NCBI RefSeq assembly: GCF_003937945.1
Contig: NZ_RSEC01000060.1
Coordinates: forward strand, 186,001 to 250,000
Direction: 5' to 3'
Source of the DNA: Amycolatopsis eburnea
Lineage (GTDB): Bacteria > Actinomycetota > Actinomycetes > Mycobacteriales > Pseudonocardiaceae
Length of the DNA: 64,000 nt
Below are positions 34,006 through 43,119 of this stretch, one piece after another. Numbering within the stretch: the first letter of the stretch is position 1; the number at the start of each line of letters is the position of its first letter. A program made the position numbers and the translations under genes. Below the pieces are notes generated by a model. It searched no databases, was not told the DNA's origin, and was given only the letters and a program-made list of their open reading frames with translations.

Positions 34006-35073
34006 GTGACGTCGAGAATCCAGTCTGCGGCGCCCGGATCGGGCGAGCAGGCATCCGGGCGGCCGCCTTATCCGGCGGAGTCCACGGGCAACGGCCGGCC
34101 CGCCGGCCGCCCCGGCAGAGTGTCACTGGACGAGCTCCACGAAACCGCCCGGCGGATCGCCGCGAACGTGGAACGCGTGCTGGTCGGCAAGCCCGACGTC
34201 ATCCGGATCGCGCTGGTCACCCTGCTCGCCGAAGGCCACCTCCTGGTCGAGGACGTGCCCGGCGTCGGGAAGACGTCGCTGGCCAAGGCGCTCGCCCGGT
34301 CGATCGACTGCACGGTCAGCCGCATCCAGTTCACCCCGGACCTGCTGCCGAGCGACGTCACCGGCGTCTCCATCTACAACCGCCAGTCCGGCGAGTTCGA
34401 CTTCCGCCCCGGCCCGGTGTTCGCGAACATCGTGGTGGGCGACGAAATCAACCGCGCCTCGCCGAAGACGCAGTCGGCGCTGCTGGAGTGCATGGAAGAG
34501 CACCAGGTCACCGTCGACACCTCGACCTACCGCCTCGAGCAGCCGTTCATGGTCATCGCGACCCAGAACCCGATCGAGATGGAAGGCACCTACGCCCTCC
34601 CCGAGGCCCAGCGCGACCGGTTCACCGCGCGCGTCTCCATCGGCTACCCCGACCAGCAGGCCGAGCTGGCCATGGTCGACGAGCACGCCGGCCACAACCC
34701 CCTCGAAGAGCTGCAGCCGGTGTCCGACGGCGAGACCGTGCACCGCCTGATCGAGACGGTCCGCCACGTGCACATCGCGCCGGAGGTCCGCCGGTACGCC
34801 GTCGACGTCGTCGCGGCCACCCGGCAGGTCCCGGAAATCCGGCTCGGCGCGTCCCCGCGGGCGACGCTGCACCTGGTCCGCGCGGCGCGGGCGCAGGCCG
34901 CGCTGTCGGGCCGCGACTACGTCGTGCCGGACGACCTGCACACGGTCGCGGTCCCCGTCCTGGCGCACCGCCTGGTGCTGACCACCGAGGCCCACGCGGC
35001 GCGGCGGTCGGCGACCGACGTCGTGCGCGCGGTGCTGCACCGGGTGCCGGTGCCGCAGGGCTCCCGGCCCTGA
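34006..35073 (+). CDS. moxR: MoxR-family AAA+ ATPase
   Basis: A 355-residue AAA+ protein. The Walker A motif is VEDVPGVGKTSLAKAL, Walker B is VVGDEINRASPKTQSALLE, sensor 1 is ATQNPIEMEGTYALPEAQ, and the arginine finger is in QRDRF. MoxR ATPases act as chaperones for partner proteins such as the DUF58 protein that follows. GTG 34006 has AGGAGG five bases before it. The frame is open further upstream but without a family match. It is the first gene of the moxR-DUF58-transglutaminase operon. Confidence 0.92.
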   Translation: MTSRIQSAAPGSGEQASGRPPYPAESTGNGRPAGRPGRVSLDELHETARRIAANVERVLVGKPDVIRIALVTLLAEGHLLVEDVPGVGKTSLAKALARSIDCTVSRIQFTPDLLPSDVTGVSIYNRQSGEFDFRPGPVFANIVVGDEINRASPKTQSALLECMEEHQVTVDTSTYRLEQPFMVIATQNPIEMEGTYALPEAQRDRFTARVSIGYPDQQAELAMVDEHAGHNPLEELQPVSDGETVHRLIETVRHVHIAPEVRRYAVDVVAATRQVPEIRLGASPRATLHLVRAARAQAALSGRDYVVPDDLHTVAVPVLAHRLVLTTEAHAARRSATDVVRAVLHRVPVPQGSRP

Positions 35074-35101
35074 GCCGGCGCGCGAAGGGGAAGGGAACGG
35101 C

Positions 35102-36376
35102 ATGCTGCGTGCCCTGTCCGGCCTGACCACCCGCGGCCGCTGCCTCCTGGCCGCGGGGATCGCGGCCGCGGTGTGCTCGTTCGTGCTCAACGAGCGCGAC
35201 CTGCTGCGCGTGGCGGTGTTCGTGGTCGCGCTGCCGCTGCTGGTCGCCGCGTTCATCTCGGCGACGCGGCTGCGCATCGGCGCCACCCGCGCGCTGTCCC
35301 CGCAGCGCGTCGCGGTCGGCGGCAACGGCGAGGTGCAGCTGGAGCTGTGGCGCAGCGGGCGGCTGCCGGCCGGCGAGGTCCTCCTCGAGGACGGCGTGCC
35401 GTACGCGCTGGGTTCGCGGCCGCGGTTCGTCGTCGAGCGGCTCCCGCACGACCGCCGGGTCGCGCTGCGCTACCCGCTGCAGCCGGTGCTGCGCGGGATC
35501 CAGCAGGTCGGGCCGCTGCGCGCGACCATCACCGACCCCTTCGGGCTGTGCGAGTTCGAGCGCGAGCTGATCGGGCACTCGCGCCTGGTCGTCGTGCCCC
35601 GGGTGGTCCCGCTGTGGGGCCTGCCGAGCGGCGCCGGGATCGGCGTCGGCGACGACGGCACCGTCCGGCTGCACGCCGGGCAGGGCGAGGCCGACGTCAT
35701 CGTCCGCCAGTACCGGCAGGGCGACGACCTGCGGAAGGTGCACTGGCGCTCCACCGCGCGCCGCGACGAGATCATGGTGCGCGTCGAAGAACGGCCGTGG
35801 CGCGGCGGCACCACCGTGCTGCTGGACCACCGCGCGGCCGCGCACCACGGCAGCGGCCCGGCCGCCAGCCTGGAGTGGGCGGTGTCGTTCACCGCGTCGG
35901 CCGCGCTGCACCTGCGCCGGTCCGGGCACCGCGTCCGGCTGGTCAGCGAGCACGGGATCACCCTCGCCGACACCCCCGGTGAGGGCGGCGACCACTACGA
36001 CAACGTCCTCCTCGACGCGCTGGCCGCGCTGCAGCCCGCCCACCAGCGGGACATCACGCTGGCCGGCGACCCCGGGGAGGGCCAGGAGCTGATCGCCGTG
36101 CTCGGCACGGTCAGCACCGAAAGCGTCCACGAGCTGACCCAGTACCGCCCGCGCGGCATCCGCAGCCTCGCCGTCCTGCTCGACACCCCCACCTGGTCGG
36201 CCGGGGTGACCGCGCCCGAGCAGCGGGCCGCCGCCACCGAGGACTCCGCCGCGCTGCTGCGCGCGGCGGGCTGGGGCGTCGTGATCGCCGGGCCCGCCTC
36301 GCCGATGCCGCAGGTGTGGGCCGAGCTCAGCCGCAGCGGCGCCCGCGGCCACACCCTGATCGGCGGCCAGCGATGA
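35102..36376 (+). CDS. DUF58 domain membrane-anchored protein
   Basis: A 424-residue protein with two N-terminal membrane helices (about 12-28 and 35-52) and a DUF58 domain (IRQYRQGDDLRKVHWRSTARR as VIVRQYRQGDDLRKVHWRST, residues about 198-217). These proteins are partners of MoxR ATPases and have a von Willebrand A-like fold. Its stop overlaps the next start by four bases (ATGA). A role in envelope assembly or maturation is likely but not shown. Confidence 0.88.
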   Translation: MLRALSGLTTRGRCLLAAGIAAAVCSFVLNERDLLRVAVFVVALPLLVAAFISATRLRIGATRALSPQRVAVGGNGEVQLELWRSGRLPAGEVLLEDGVPYALGSRPRFVVERLPHDRRVALRYPLQPVLRGIQQVGPLRATITDPFGLCEFERELIGHSRLVVVPRVVPLWGLPSGAGIGVGDDGTVRLHAGQGEADVIVRQYRQGDDLRKVHWRSTARRDEIMVRVEERPWRGGTTVLLDHRAAAHHGSGPAASLEWAVSFTASAALHLRRSGHRVRLVSEHGITLADTPGEGGDHYDNVLLDALAALQPAHQRDITLAGDPGEGQELIAVLGTVSTESVHELTQYRPRGIRSLAVLLDTPTWSAGVTAPEQRAAATEDSAALLRAAGWGVVIAGPASPMPQVWAELSRSGARGHTLIGGQR

Positions 36377-38868
36377 GCACTTCCGCACCCCCGCGCCCGG
36401 CACACCGCCCGCCGTCCCAGCACCCGCTGTCGGCCTGGCGGAGCAGCCTGCTCGCCCCGGCCGCGGCCGGCATCGCGACGCTCTGCGCGGCGACGTCGGT
36501 GACGAGCGTCGTGGCCGGCCTGGCGTGGTTCGGCTACCTGTTCGTCGCGATCCTGCTGATCGCCGCGACCGGGCTGGCGCTGCGCTCGCTGCAGGTGCCG
36601 ACCGTCCTGGTCGGCCTCGGCCAGCTCCTGGTGCTGCTGTTCCTCATCACCGGCGCGTTCACCACGAACGGGATCCTGCAGGTGATCCCCGGCCCGGACG
36701 CGTTCGAAGAGATCGGCACGACGCTTTCGGCGGCCGCCGAGCAGATCCGCACCGGGCTGCCGCCGGTCGAGGGCAGCCAGCCGATCCTGTGCCTGGTGAC
36801 GATCCTGATCGGCCTGGTCGCCGTCCTGGTCGACACGCTGACGGTGGCCGCCGCGGCGCCGGCCGCGACCGGGCTCGTGCTGCTGTGCGTCTACGCGGTG
36901 CCGGCCGCGTTGAGCGAGGAAATGCTGCCCTGGTGGACGTTCCTGCTCGGCGGGGCGGCGTTCGCCGGCCTGCTGGCGGTCGACGGCAACCACCGGCACC
37001 GCCGCTGGCGGACCCGGGAAGCACCGGGCCGCAGCGGCAAGCAGGGCGTGCTGTCCGCGCCGGTCGCGGTCGTCAGCGCGGCGATCGTGCTCGGCCTGTT
37101 CGGCGGCGCGATCACCTGGGTCGGCACGGTCGGGCGGATCCCGTTCGGGGCCGGCGGGAACGGCCCCGGCACGGGCTCCGGCGGGTTCGGCATCCAGCCG
37201 TTCACCGAGCTGCGCGGGATGCTCGACCAGGGGTCCAACCGCGAGCTGTTCAAGGTCCGCGGCCTCGGGACCGACCGGCGGCTGCTGCGCGCGATGACGC
37301 TGGACACCTTCTACCCCAACAAGGGCTGGGGCCTGCACGACGAAGGCCGCTCGCAGCAGGGCGTCCCGGTCGGGCCGCAGCTGCCGCCCGCGCCGGGCGA
37401 CGACGGCAGCGGCGCCGCGCGGAAGATCGACGTCGAGCCGGCGAGCTGGCGGGACAACTGGCTGCCGGTGTACGGCGCGCCGCGCGTGATCGACGGCGCG
37501 GCCAACGGCTACCTCTACGACCAGGTCAGCGGCACGGTGTTCACCACGCGCAGCGAAACCCCGCCGTCGTACACCGAATACGCGTCGCTGAAGGAACCGA
37601 CGGCGGCCGAGCTGCGCGTGACCCCGCGCGTCGACGACCTGCCGCCGCGCTACACGGAACTCGACCGGGTCGACGACCGCGTCCGGGCGAAGACGCAGCA
37701 GCTGATCGCGGGCGCCTCCAACGACTTCGACCGCGCGTCGGCGATCTGGCGGTACTTCACGGCGCAGAACGGCTTCGTCTACGACACGAAGACCGCGCCG
37801 GCCAACGACGCGGACGCGCTGGCCGACTTCATCCTCAACGGCAAGCGCGGGTTCTGCGAGCAGTTCGCGTCGGCGATGGCCGTGATGCTGCGGGTGGCGG
37901 GCATCCCGTCGCGGGTGGCGATCGGCTTCACCCCCGGCGTCCAGGTCAACGACTACCTGTCGATCAGCACCCAGGACGCGCACGCGTGGGTCGAGGCGTA
38001 CTTCGGCGACAAGGGCTGGGTGACGTTCGACCCGACCCCGCTGTCCGACGGCCGCGGCATCACCCCGCCGTACCTCCAGGCCGGCCCCCAGGACGGCAAC
38101 CAGCCCGACGACACCCAGGTGGCGCCGAGCACGGTCCAGTCGAGCGCGGCGCCGACCGGCGTCCCGCGCGACACCGGGCAGAACCTGCCGGCGCAGGGCC
38201 CCGAGCAGACCGGCTCGGGCACGCCGGGCTGGGCCTGGATTCTGGTGGCGGTGCTGCTCACGCTCGCGGTGCTGACGACGATGCAGGTGATCGTCGCGGG
38301 CCTGCTGTACCGGAGACGGCCGGAAGCCGAGCCGGAGAGCGTGCAAGCGCTGACCGGGTTCCGCGCGGTGTTGAAGAACTGGATGCCGCTGATCACCACC
38401 GCGCTGTGGGTGGCGGTGCTCGGTGTGCTGTCGTGGCTGGTGGTCTGGTGGTTCAGCCTGCTGGTCGTGCTGCTGCTGGCAGGCCTGCTGGGCCCCTCGG
38501 CGGCGCGCGACGTCGGCCGGCGGCGGCGGCTGCAGGAGATCGTCGGCCACCGACCGGGCGCGGCGGACGCGGCGTGGTCCGAGCTGCGTGCCGAATGCGC
38601 CGACCGCGGCCTGCCGATCCCCCCGAGCGACACGGTCCGCGTCGCCGGTCAGAAGCTGGCGGCGAAGCACCACTTGGACGACGAGGGTCGCGAGGGCCTG
38701 CGCACGGTCATCGGCGTGGTGGAGCGGTCCTGGTACGGCGGCGACGCCGAAGCCGACCCGAGGCTGCCGTCGGCGTTCGACCACCTGCGGCGGAGCCTGC
38801 ACCGCAACGCGCCGCTGTCCTGGAAGGGCCGGCTGTTCCCGAAGTCGCTGTTCCGCAACCGCGACTGA
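36373..38868 (+). CDS. TgpA-like membrane transglutaminase protein
   Basis: An 831-residue membrane protein. The N-terminal third has about six helices (DUF3488-type). An extracytoplasmic domain has the transglutaminase-core motif: Cys in GKRGFCEQFASAMAVMLRVA, His in STQDAHAWVEAYF and Asp in VTFDPTP form a full triad. Another helix (about 618-640) and two more near 680-715 precede a C-terminal cytoplasmic region with DUF4129-like sequence (TVRVAGQKLAAKHHL). It is the third gene of the moxR operon. It is probably involved in cell-wall or extracellular peptide processing. Confidence 0.88.
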   Translation: MSTSAPPRPAHRPPSQHPLSAWRSSLLAPAAAGIATLCAATSVTSVVAGLAWFGYLFVAILLIAATGLALRSLQVPTVLVGLGQLLVLLFLITGAFTTNGILQVIPGPDAFEEIGTTLSAAAEQIRTGLPPVEGSQPILCLVTILIGLVAVLVDTLTVAAAAPAATGLVLLCVYAVPAALSEEMLPWWTFLLGGAAFAGLLAVDGNHRHRRWRTREAPGRSGKQGVLSAPVAVVSAAIVLGLFGGAITWVGTVGRIPFGAGGNGPGTGSGGFGIQPFTELRGMLDQGSNRELFKVRGLGTDRRLLRAMTLDTFYPNKGWGLHDEGRSQQGVPVGPQLPPAPGDDGSGAARKIDVEPASWRDNWLPVYGAPRVIDGAANGYLYDQVSGTVFTTRSETPPSYTEYASLKEPTAAELRVTPRVDDLPPRYTELDRVDDRVRAKTQQLIAGASNDFDRASAIWRYFTAQNGFVYDTKTAPANDADALADFILNGKRGFCEQFASAMAVMLRVAGIPSRVAIGFTPGVQVNDYLSISTQDAHAWVEAYFGDKGWVTFDPTPLSDGRGITPPYLQAGPQDGNQPDDTQVAPSTVQSSAAPTGVPRDTGQNLPAQGPEQTGSGTPGWAWILVAVLLTLAVLTTMQVIVAGLLYRRRPEAEPESVQALTGFRAVLKNWMPLITTALWVAVLGVLSWLVVWWFSLLVVLLLAGLLGPSAARDVGRRRRLQEIVGHRPGAADAAWSELRAECADRGLPIPPSDTVRVAGQKLAAKHHLDDEGREGLRTVIGVVERSWYGGDAEADPRLPSAFDHLRRSLHRNAPLSWKGRLFPKSLFRNRD

Positions 38869-38885
38869 GGACCTCACCCGATCGG

Positions 38886-38917
38886 GGGTCACCCGCTGTC
38901 ACCGCTGCGGGTGACCC
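38886..38917 (+). terminator. Stem-loop after the transglutaminase gene
   Basis: GGGTCACCCGC and GCGGGTGACCC pair perfectly (11 bp) around a 10-base loop, shortly after the stop at 38868. Confidence 0.55.
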
Positions 38918-38945
38918 GCCGAGCACCGTCGAAGAGCACACAAGA

Positions 38946-38982
38946 AGATCCGCGTCCGGCCTTGCCGGCCGGACGCGGATCT
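38946..38982. terminator. Strong bidirectional terminator
   Basis: A perfect 16-bp stem (38946-38961 with 38967-38982) with a 5-base loop, TTGCC, sits between the convergent transglutaminase and DUF3040 genes. Confidence 0.75.
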
Positions 38983-38997
38983 CGTGGTCTTGCGGCG

Positions 38998-39402
38998 CTA
39001 CTGCTCCTCGAAGCGCTGGCGGAAGCGCTCTTCCATCCGCTGGGTGAAGGAACTGCGGCGTCCTGGTTGCTTGCCCCCGCGGGCGCCCGATCCACCGCCC
39101 TTGCCGTCCCCGTCGGCGGCGTGCCGAATCGATGTGACGGCCAACATGACCCCGAAGAACATCACGAGGAACCCGAGCACGCTGATCAGCGGGATGTCGG
39201 CCACCCGGAACTGCGGCACCACCACGCCCAGCACCAGCAGGGCCACGCCCACTACGAACAGGGCGATGCCCTGAATACGCCGTCGGCGAGCGGGGCGACG
39301 CAACCGGGTGCCACGCACCGTGGATGCGAACTTGGGGTCCTCGGCATAGAGCTCGCGCTCGATTTGATCGAGCAGCCGCTGCTCATGCTCGGAGAGTGGC
39401 AT
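38998..39402 (-). CDS. DUF3040 membrane protein
   Basis: A 134-residue protein starting MPLSEHEQRLLDQIERELYA, the DUF3040 signature. Two adjacent membrane helices follow (about 45-64 and 71-91), then a basic Gly/Arg tail ending in a short helix. The ribosome site GGAGGAGGAAAG precedes ATG 39402. Members are widespread in actinobacteria, often near division or envelope genes. Function is unknown. Confidence 0.85.
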   Translation of the reverse strand: MPLSEHEQRLLDQIERELYAEDPKFASTVRGTRLRRPARRRRIQGIALFVVGVALLVLGVVVPQFRVADIPLISVLGFLVMFFGVMLAVTSIRHAADGDGKGGGSGARGGKQPGRRSSFTQRMEERFRQRFEEQ

Positions 39403-40073
39403 CTTTCCTCCTCCGGCACAGCTGTCGCGGGCGCCGGGCCGCGCAACGTCCTGGACCCAACAGCCAACCCCAGGCGGGGTGGCACTGTCCAGGATACGAG
39501 GCCCGCGCCCGCACGACTACCCGATCCCGCATCCAGAAGGGATCGAATTGGGCTAAATCCCGCCCGGCGGGCGTTGCGGACGGTCACCGTGGCCCACGGT
39601 GACCATTTGACAGCCTGAGCGGCGATGTGGGGGACGTCGGACGAGCGGAAGATCACCTTCCGTAGACACCTCTCCGGGCGGGGCCGGCAGGGGCCCGGCA
39701 AAGTCGCGCTGGCGAGCGGGTGACCGGCCGCGTGGTCTGCCCGGTGTCGCGGGGATGTCGTGAAAGGGTCGTTCATGTCGTCTGGCGAGGTGAACGACCC
39801 TTTCATGACATCGCGGAGGGGCGGATCGGCCGTGCTGCCCGACTTTGCCGGGGCCCTGGTGCGGTGCGGTCGGTCGCGCGGCGGTGGGGACGCGATCGGC
39901 GGCGGGAGGCTGCACGCGAGTCCCCGGCGGGGAGTCCGGCCAGAACGGGAGTACACGGCTGCTGCAGCGGGCGACTGCCGCGGCGACGACGCCTGCGGCT
40001 TGCTGCTGCCGCGGTGGCGGTAGTGGCGGTGGTGGCCAAGGGTGACGAAAGGCACCGCACTCCCGGGTCCCCC
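39403..40073. other. 671-base gap holding a dispersed repeat
   Basis: This stretch between DUF3040 and dinB has no convincing gene. It contains the promoter side of DUF3040, the repeat at 39711-39858, and a low-complexity GGTGGCGGTAGTGGCGGTGG tract near 40011-40036. Several overlapping open frames exist, but their codon pattern and repeat-derived peptides do not support coding. Confidence 0.6.
39711..39858 (-). repeat. Dispersed repeat copy B (about 150 bases)
   Basis: The palindromic core at 39754-39812 has arms GATGTCGTGAAAGGGTCG and their partner with one mismatch. The flanks match the repeat at 31331-31486 on the opposite strand, over about 150 bases with small gaps. Relative to these flanks the loop is inverted compared with copy A. 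Confidence 0.8.
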
Positions 40074-41318
40074 TCACCGATCCTTCGGCGCCAGCAACGA
40101 CGCCGGCCGCACCGCCGCCGAGCCGAACTTCGACCTCGCCACGTCCGCCGCGACCTCCGCGTCGCGCCAGCGGGGGGCCGGTGAGTCGAACAGCAGCTGC
40201 TCCCCCACCTCGCCCGTGTCGAGGCCCTCCACCCGGACCCCGATCAGCCGGACCGCGCCCGTCGGGGCGTGCTCCGCCAGCAACGCCACCGCGACCGCGT
40301 GGATCTCGCGCGCCACGTCCGTCGCCGACACCAGCGTTCGGGCGCGCGTGATCGTCCGGAAATCCGCGAAGCGCACCTTGATCGACACCGTCCGGCCGCG
40401 CACGCCCCGCGCCCGCAGCGTCGCCCCCACCCGGGACGCCAGGCGCAGCAGCTCGCGGCCCAGCTCGGCGCGGTCGTGGCGGTCGACGTCGAAGGTGTGC
40501 TCGGCACCGATCGACTTCTCCGGGGAATCGACCACCACCGCTCGCTCGTCGATCCCGTGCGCCAGCCGGTACAGGTGCTCGCCGGCCGCCGTGCCCAGTG
40601 ACTTCTTCAAGCGCTCCGGGGGAAACGCCGCCACGTCCGCGATCGTGTCCAGGCCGAGGCGCCTCAGGTGCTCCTCGGTACGCGCGCCGACGCCCCACAA
40701 CGCCGAGACCGGCAGCGGGTGCAGGAAGTCCAGGGTCTCCGCCGCCGGGACGACGACCATGCCGTCCGGCTTGGCCATGCCCGACGCCAGCTTCGCCACG
40801 AACTTGACCTTCGCCACCCCGACCGAGCAGGTGATCCCGTGCTCGGCCTCGACCCGCGCGCGGATCTGCGCACCCAGCGAAGCCGGTGTCGCGCCCAGGC
40901 GGCGCAGCGCCCCGCTGACGTCCAGGAACGCCTCGTCGAGGCTCAGCGGCTCGACCAGCGGCGTCAGCTCGCGGAAGATCCCCATCACCCCGCGCGAGAC
41001 CTCGCCGTACAGCCCCGGCGTCGGCGGGATGTTGATCAGGTGCGGGCAGAGCCGCTTGGCGGTCGAGTACGGCATCGCCGACCGGACGCCGAACTTGCGG
41101 GCCGGGTAGTTCGCCGCCGCCACGACCGCGCGGGGGCCGCCGCCGGAGACGACGACCGGCTTGTCCGCCAGCTCCGGGCGGGTGCGCAGCTCGACCGACA
41201 CGAAGAACGCGTCCATGTCGACGTGCAGCAGCCCGCAGCCGGCGTCGTCCGGCACCGGCTGCCCCGGCCGGACGCGGAACCGGGCCATCCCGCCCGGCAG
41301 TTCAGCATTTCGCCCCAC
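40074..41318 (-). CDS. dinB: DNA polymerase IV (Y family)
   Basis: A 414-residue translesion polymerase. Motifs are LLHVDMDAFFVSVELR (metal Asp residues), VVVSGGGPRAVVAAANYPAR, SLDEAFLDVSGAL (catalytic Asp-Glu) and the helix-hairpin-helix LPVSALWGVGART. The little-finger domain follows to the end. Start GTG 41318 gives VGRNAELPGGMARF; ATG 41288 or the longer frame to 41348 are alternatives, with no clear ribosome site for any. The mild C-terminal tail lacks an obvious beta-clamp motif beyond EQLLFDS. Confidence 0.93.
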   Translation of the reverse strand: MGRNAELPGGMARFRVRPGQPVPDDAGCGLLHVDMDAFFVSVELRTRPELADKPVVVSGGGPRAVVAAANYPARKFGVRSAMPYSTAKRLCPHLINIPPTPGLYGEVSRGVMGIFRELTPLVEPLSLDEAFLDVSGALRRLGATPASLGAQIRARVEAEHGITCSVGVAKVKFVAKLASGMAKPDGMVVVPAAETLDFLHPLPVSALWGVGARTEEHLRRLGLDTIADVAAFPPERLKKSLGTAAGEHLYRLAHGIDERAVVVDSPEKSIGAEHTFDVDRHDRAELGRELLRLASRVGATLRARGVRGRTVSIKVRFADFRTITRARTLVSATDVAREIHAVAVALLAEHAPTGAVRLIGVRVEGLDTGEVGEQLLFDSPAPRWRDAEVAADVARSKFGSAAVRPASLLAPKDR

Positions 41319-41387
41319 GCCGCCGACGCTACCGCCCACCACCGACAATTCCGGAGCGCGCCGGGCGCGACGGCCGGAACCCGCCGG

Positions 41388-42116
41388 TCAGGCGCGGGGG
41401 CGCGCCACCGCGTGCAGCCGCGAAGCGATCTCCCGCAGGGCCGGCGTGCCCGCCGCCGCCAGCTCGAAGTCCGCCAGCTCGTCTTCGCGGACGTCGCCCG
41501 CCACCAGGTCCGAGATCACCCGGTCGCCTTGCAGCAGCGTCACGTCCAGGCCGGCCGCCTCCAGCCCGGCGCGCAGGCCGGCCGCGGAGAACCGGCGCAG
41601 CACCGTGTCGCCCGCGACGACGCCGTCCGCGCTCTCGAGCAGCTCACGGGACTCGCCGACGCGGCCGGCGAGCGCCCGGTGCAGGACCGCCGCGTTGCGG
41701 TTGGCCACCAGGACCGACACCGCGCCGCCCGGGGCGACCGCCGTGGCCAGCGCCGTCAGCACCGCCGCCGGGTCGTCGACGATCTCCAGCAGGCCGTGCG
41801 CCAGCACCAGGTCGGCCGAGCCCGCCTCGACGTGCCTGCCCAGCGCGTCGGAGTCGTCCGCGATCACCGTGATCAGGTCGGAGACGCCCTCTTCCTCGGC
41901 GCGCCGCTGCAGCGTGGCCAGCGCGTTCGGGCTCGGCTCGACCACCGTCACCCGGCAGCCCGCCGCCGCGAACGGTACCGCCCAGCCGCCGCTGCCGCCG
42001 CCCACGTCGACGACGCGGGGGTGCTCGGCGCCCCGGGCGCGGGCGGCCTTCAGCTCGGCCTCGAGCACCCGGCGGACGGCGCCCGAACCCCGGGCGGCCA
42101 CGGTCTCCGTCTTCAT
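41388..42116 (-). CDS. SAM-dependent methyltransferase
   Basis: A 242-residue class I methyltransferase. Motif I is VVDVGGGSGGWAVPFA, the acidic end of strand 2 is VTVVEPSPNALA, and motif IV is DLVLAHGLLEIV. The C-terminal half resembles the family that includes SmtA/CmoM-type enzymes. The ATG at 42116 has TACCCT seven bases upstream, so the message is probably leaderless. The substrate is unknown. It is divergent from the ParA-like gene. Confidence 0.85.
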   Translation of the reverse strand: MKTETVAARGSGAVRRVLEAELKAARARGAEHPRVVDVGGGSGGWAVPFAAAGCRVTVVEPSPNALATLQRRAEEEGVSDLITVIADDSDALGRHVEAGSADLVLAHGLLEIVDDPAAVLTALATAVAPGGAVSVLVANRNAAVLHRALAGRVGESRELLESADGVVAGDTVLRRFSAAGLRAGLEAAGLDVTLLQGDRVISDLVAGDVREDELADFELAAAGTPALREIASRLHAVARPRA

Positions 42117-42222
42117 GCCGCACAGGGTAGTGCCCGCCCCCGCCCGCCTCCCCGGCTCCTCCCTTCGAGTGAACGCCCCTTGCCCGACGGCGCGCCTCGC
42201 CCGCACCCGTAGGCTGGTCGTC

Positions 42223-43116
42223 GTGCACACGGTCGCCGTACTCAGCCTCAAGGGAGGCGTCGGCAAGACGACGGTCGCTCTCGGTATCGCGTCCGCCGCC
42301 TTGCGTAGGGGCACGCGGACGCTGGTGGTCGACCTCGACCCGCAGGGCAACGCCACCACCTCGCTCGACCCGCCGTTCACCGACGCGACGCTCGCGGACG
42401 TGCTCGAGACCCCGGACCGGGAGACGCTCGAGCGCGCGATCGCCCCCAGCGTGTGGAGCGAGGACGTCGACGTCCTCGTCGGCTCCGAAGAGCTGGAGCT
42501 GCTCAACGACCCCGAGGCCGACAGCGAGCGGCTGGCGAACTTCTCCCGCGCGCTCGACGAGCTGCACCGCGAGCCGCTGGGCGAGCTGCCCTACGAGCTG
42601 GTGATCCTGGACTGCCCGCCGTCGCTGGGCCGGCTGACGAAGTCGGCGCTGGTCGCCGCGGACAGCGCGCTCATCGTCACCGAGCCGACGATGTACGCCG
42701 TCGCGGGCGCGCACCGGGCGCTGGAAGCGATCGAGAAGGTCAGCAAGGACCTCAACCCCCGGCTGCGCCCGATCGGGGTGCTGGTGAACAAGCTGCGCAT
42801 CCGCTCCTACGAGCACCAGTACCGGATCGCCGAGCTGCGCGAGAACTTCGGTTCGCTGGTGATGCCGACGGCGATCACCGACCGCCTCGCGGTGCAGCAG
42901 GCCCAGGGCGCGTGCAGCCCGATCCACGAGTGGCACTCCCCCGGTGCCCAGGAGATCGCGCTGACGTTCAACATGGTGCTGGCGAAGATCCTGCGCTCGA
43001 ACCGGGCCGGCCGGCACCGCGTCGCCGGCGAGGAACCCGAAGGCCCGGACTGGCCCGAAGGCCCGGCGCCGGAGACGCCCGAGGCGCCGGCCGAGGTGTC
43101 CGAATCGGCGGGGTGA
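42223..43116 (+). CDS. ParA-family ATPase
   Basis: A 297-residue ParA/MinD-type ATPase. The deviant Walker A is LKGGVGKTTVALG with both lysines, Walker A' is VVDLDPQGNATT, and Walker B is LVILDCPPSLG. GTG 42223 is preceded by TAGGCT at 7 bases, so it is leaderless. No parB partner is adjacent, so this is an orphan ParA, as is common next to the nei2 gene in actinobacteria. A positioning role is inferred. The C-terminal 40 residues are acidic and proline-rich. Confidence 0.9.
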   Translation: MHTVAVLSLKGGVGKTTVALGIASAALRRGTRTLVVDLDPQGNATTSLDPPFTDATLADVLETPDRETLERAIAPSVWSEDVDVLVGSEELELLNDPEADSERLANFSRALDELHREPLGELPYELVILDCPPSLGRLTKSALVAADSALIVTEPTMYAVAGAHRALEAIEKVSKDLNPRLRPIGVLVNKLRIRSYEHQYRIAELRENFGSLVMPTAITDRLAVQQAQGACSPIHEWHSPGAQEIALTFNMVLAKILRSNRAGRHRVAGEEPEGPDWPEGPAPETPEAPAEVSESAG

Positions 43117-43119
43117 GCC

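Noticed and set aside
39760-40023. ORF starting MKGSFMSSGEVNDPF
   Set aside because: Peptides of this type recur at every copy of the palindromic repeat in either strand; they are by-products of the repeat.
40011-40036. GGN repeat as a tandem-repeat gene fragment
   Set aside because: It is short and irregular and lies in non-coding sequence; such tracts are common in GC-rich genomes.
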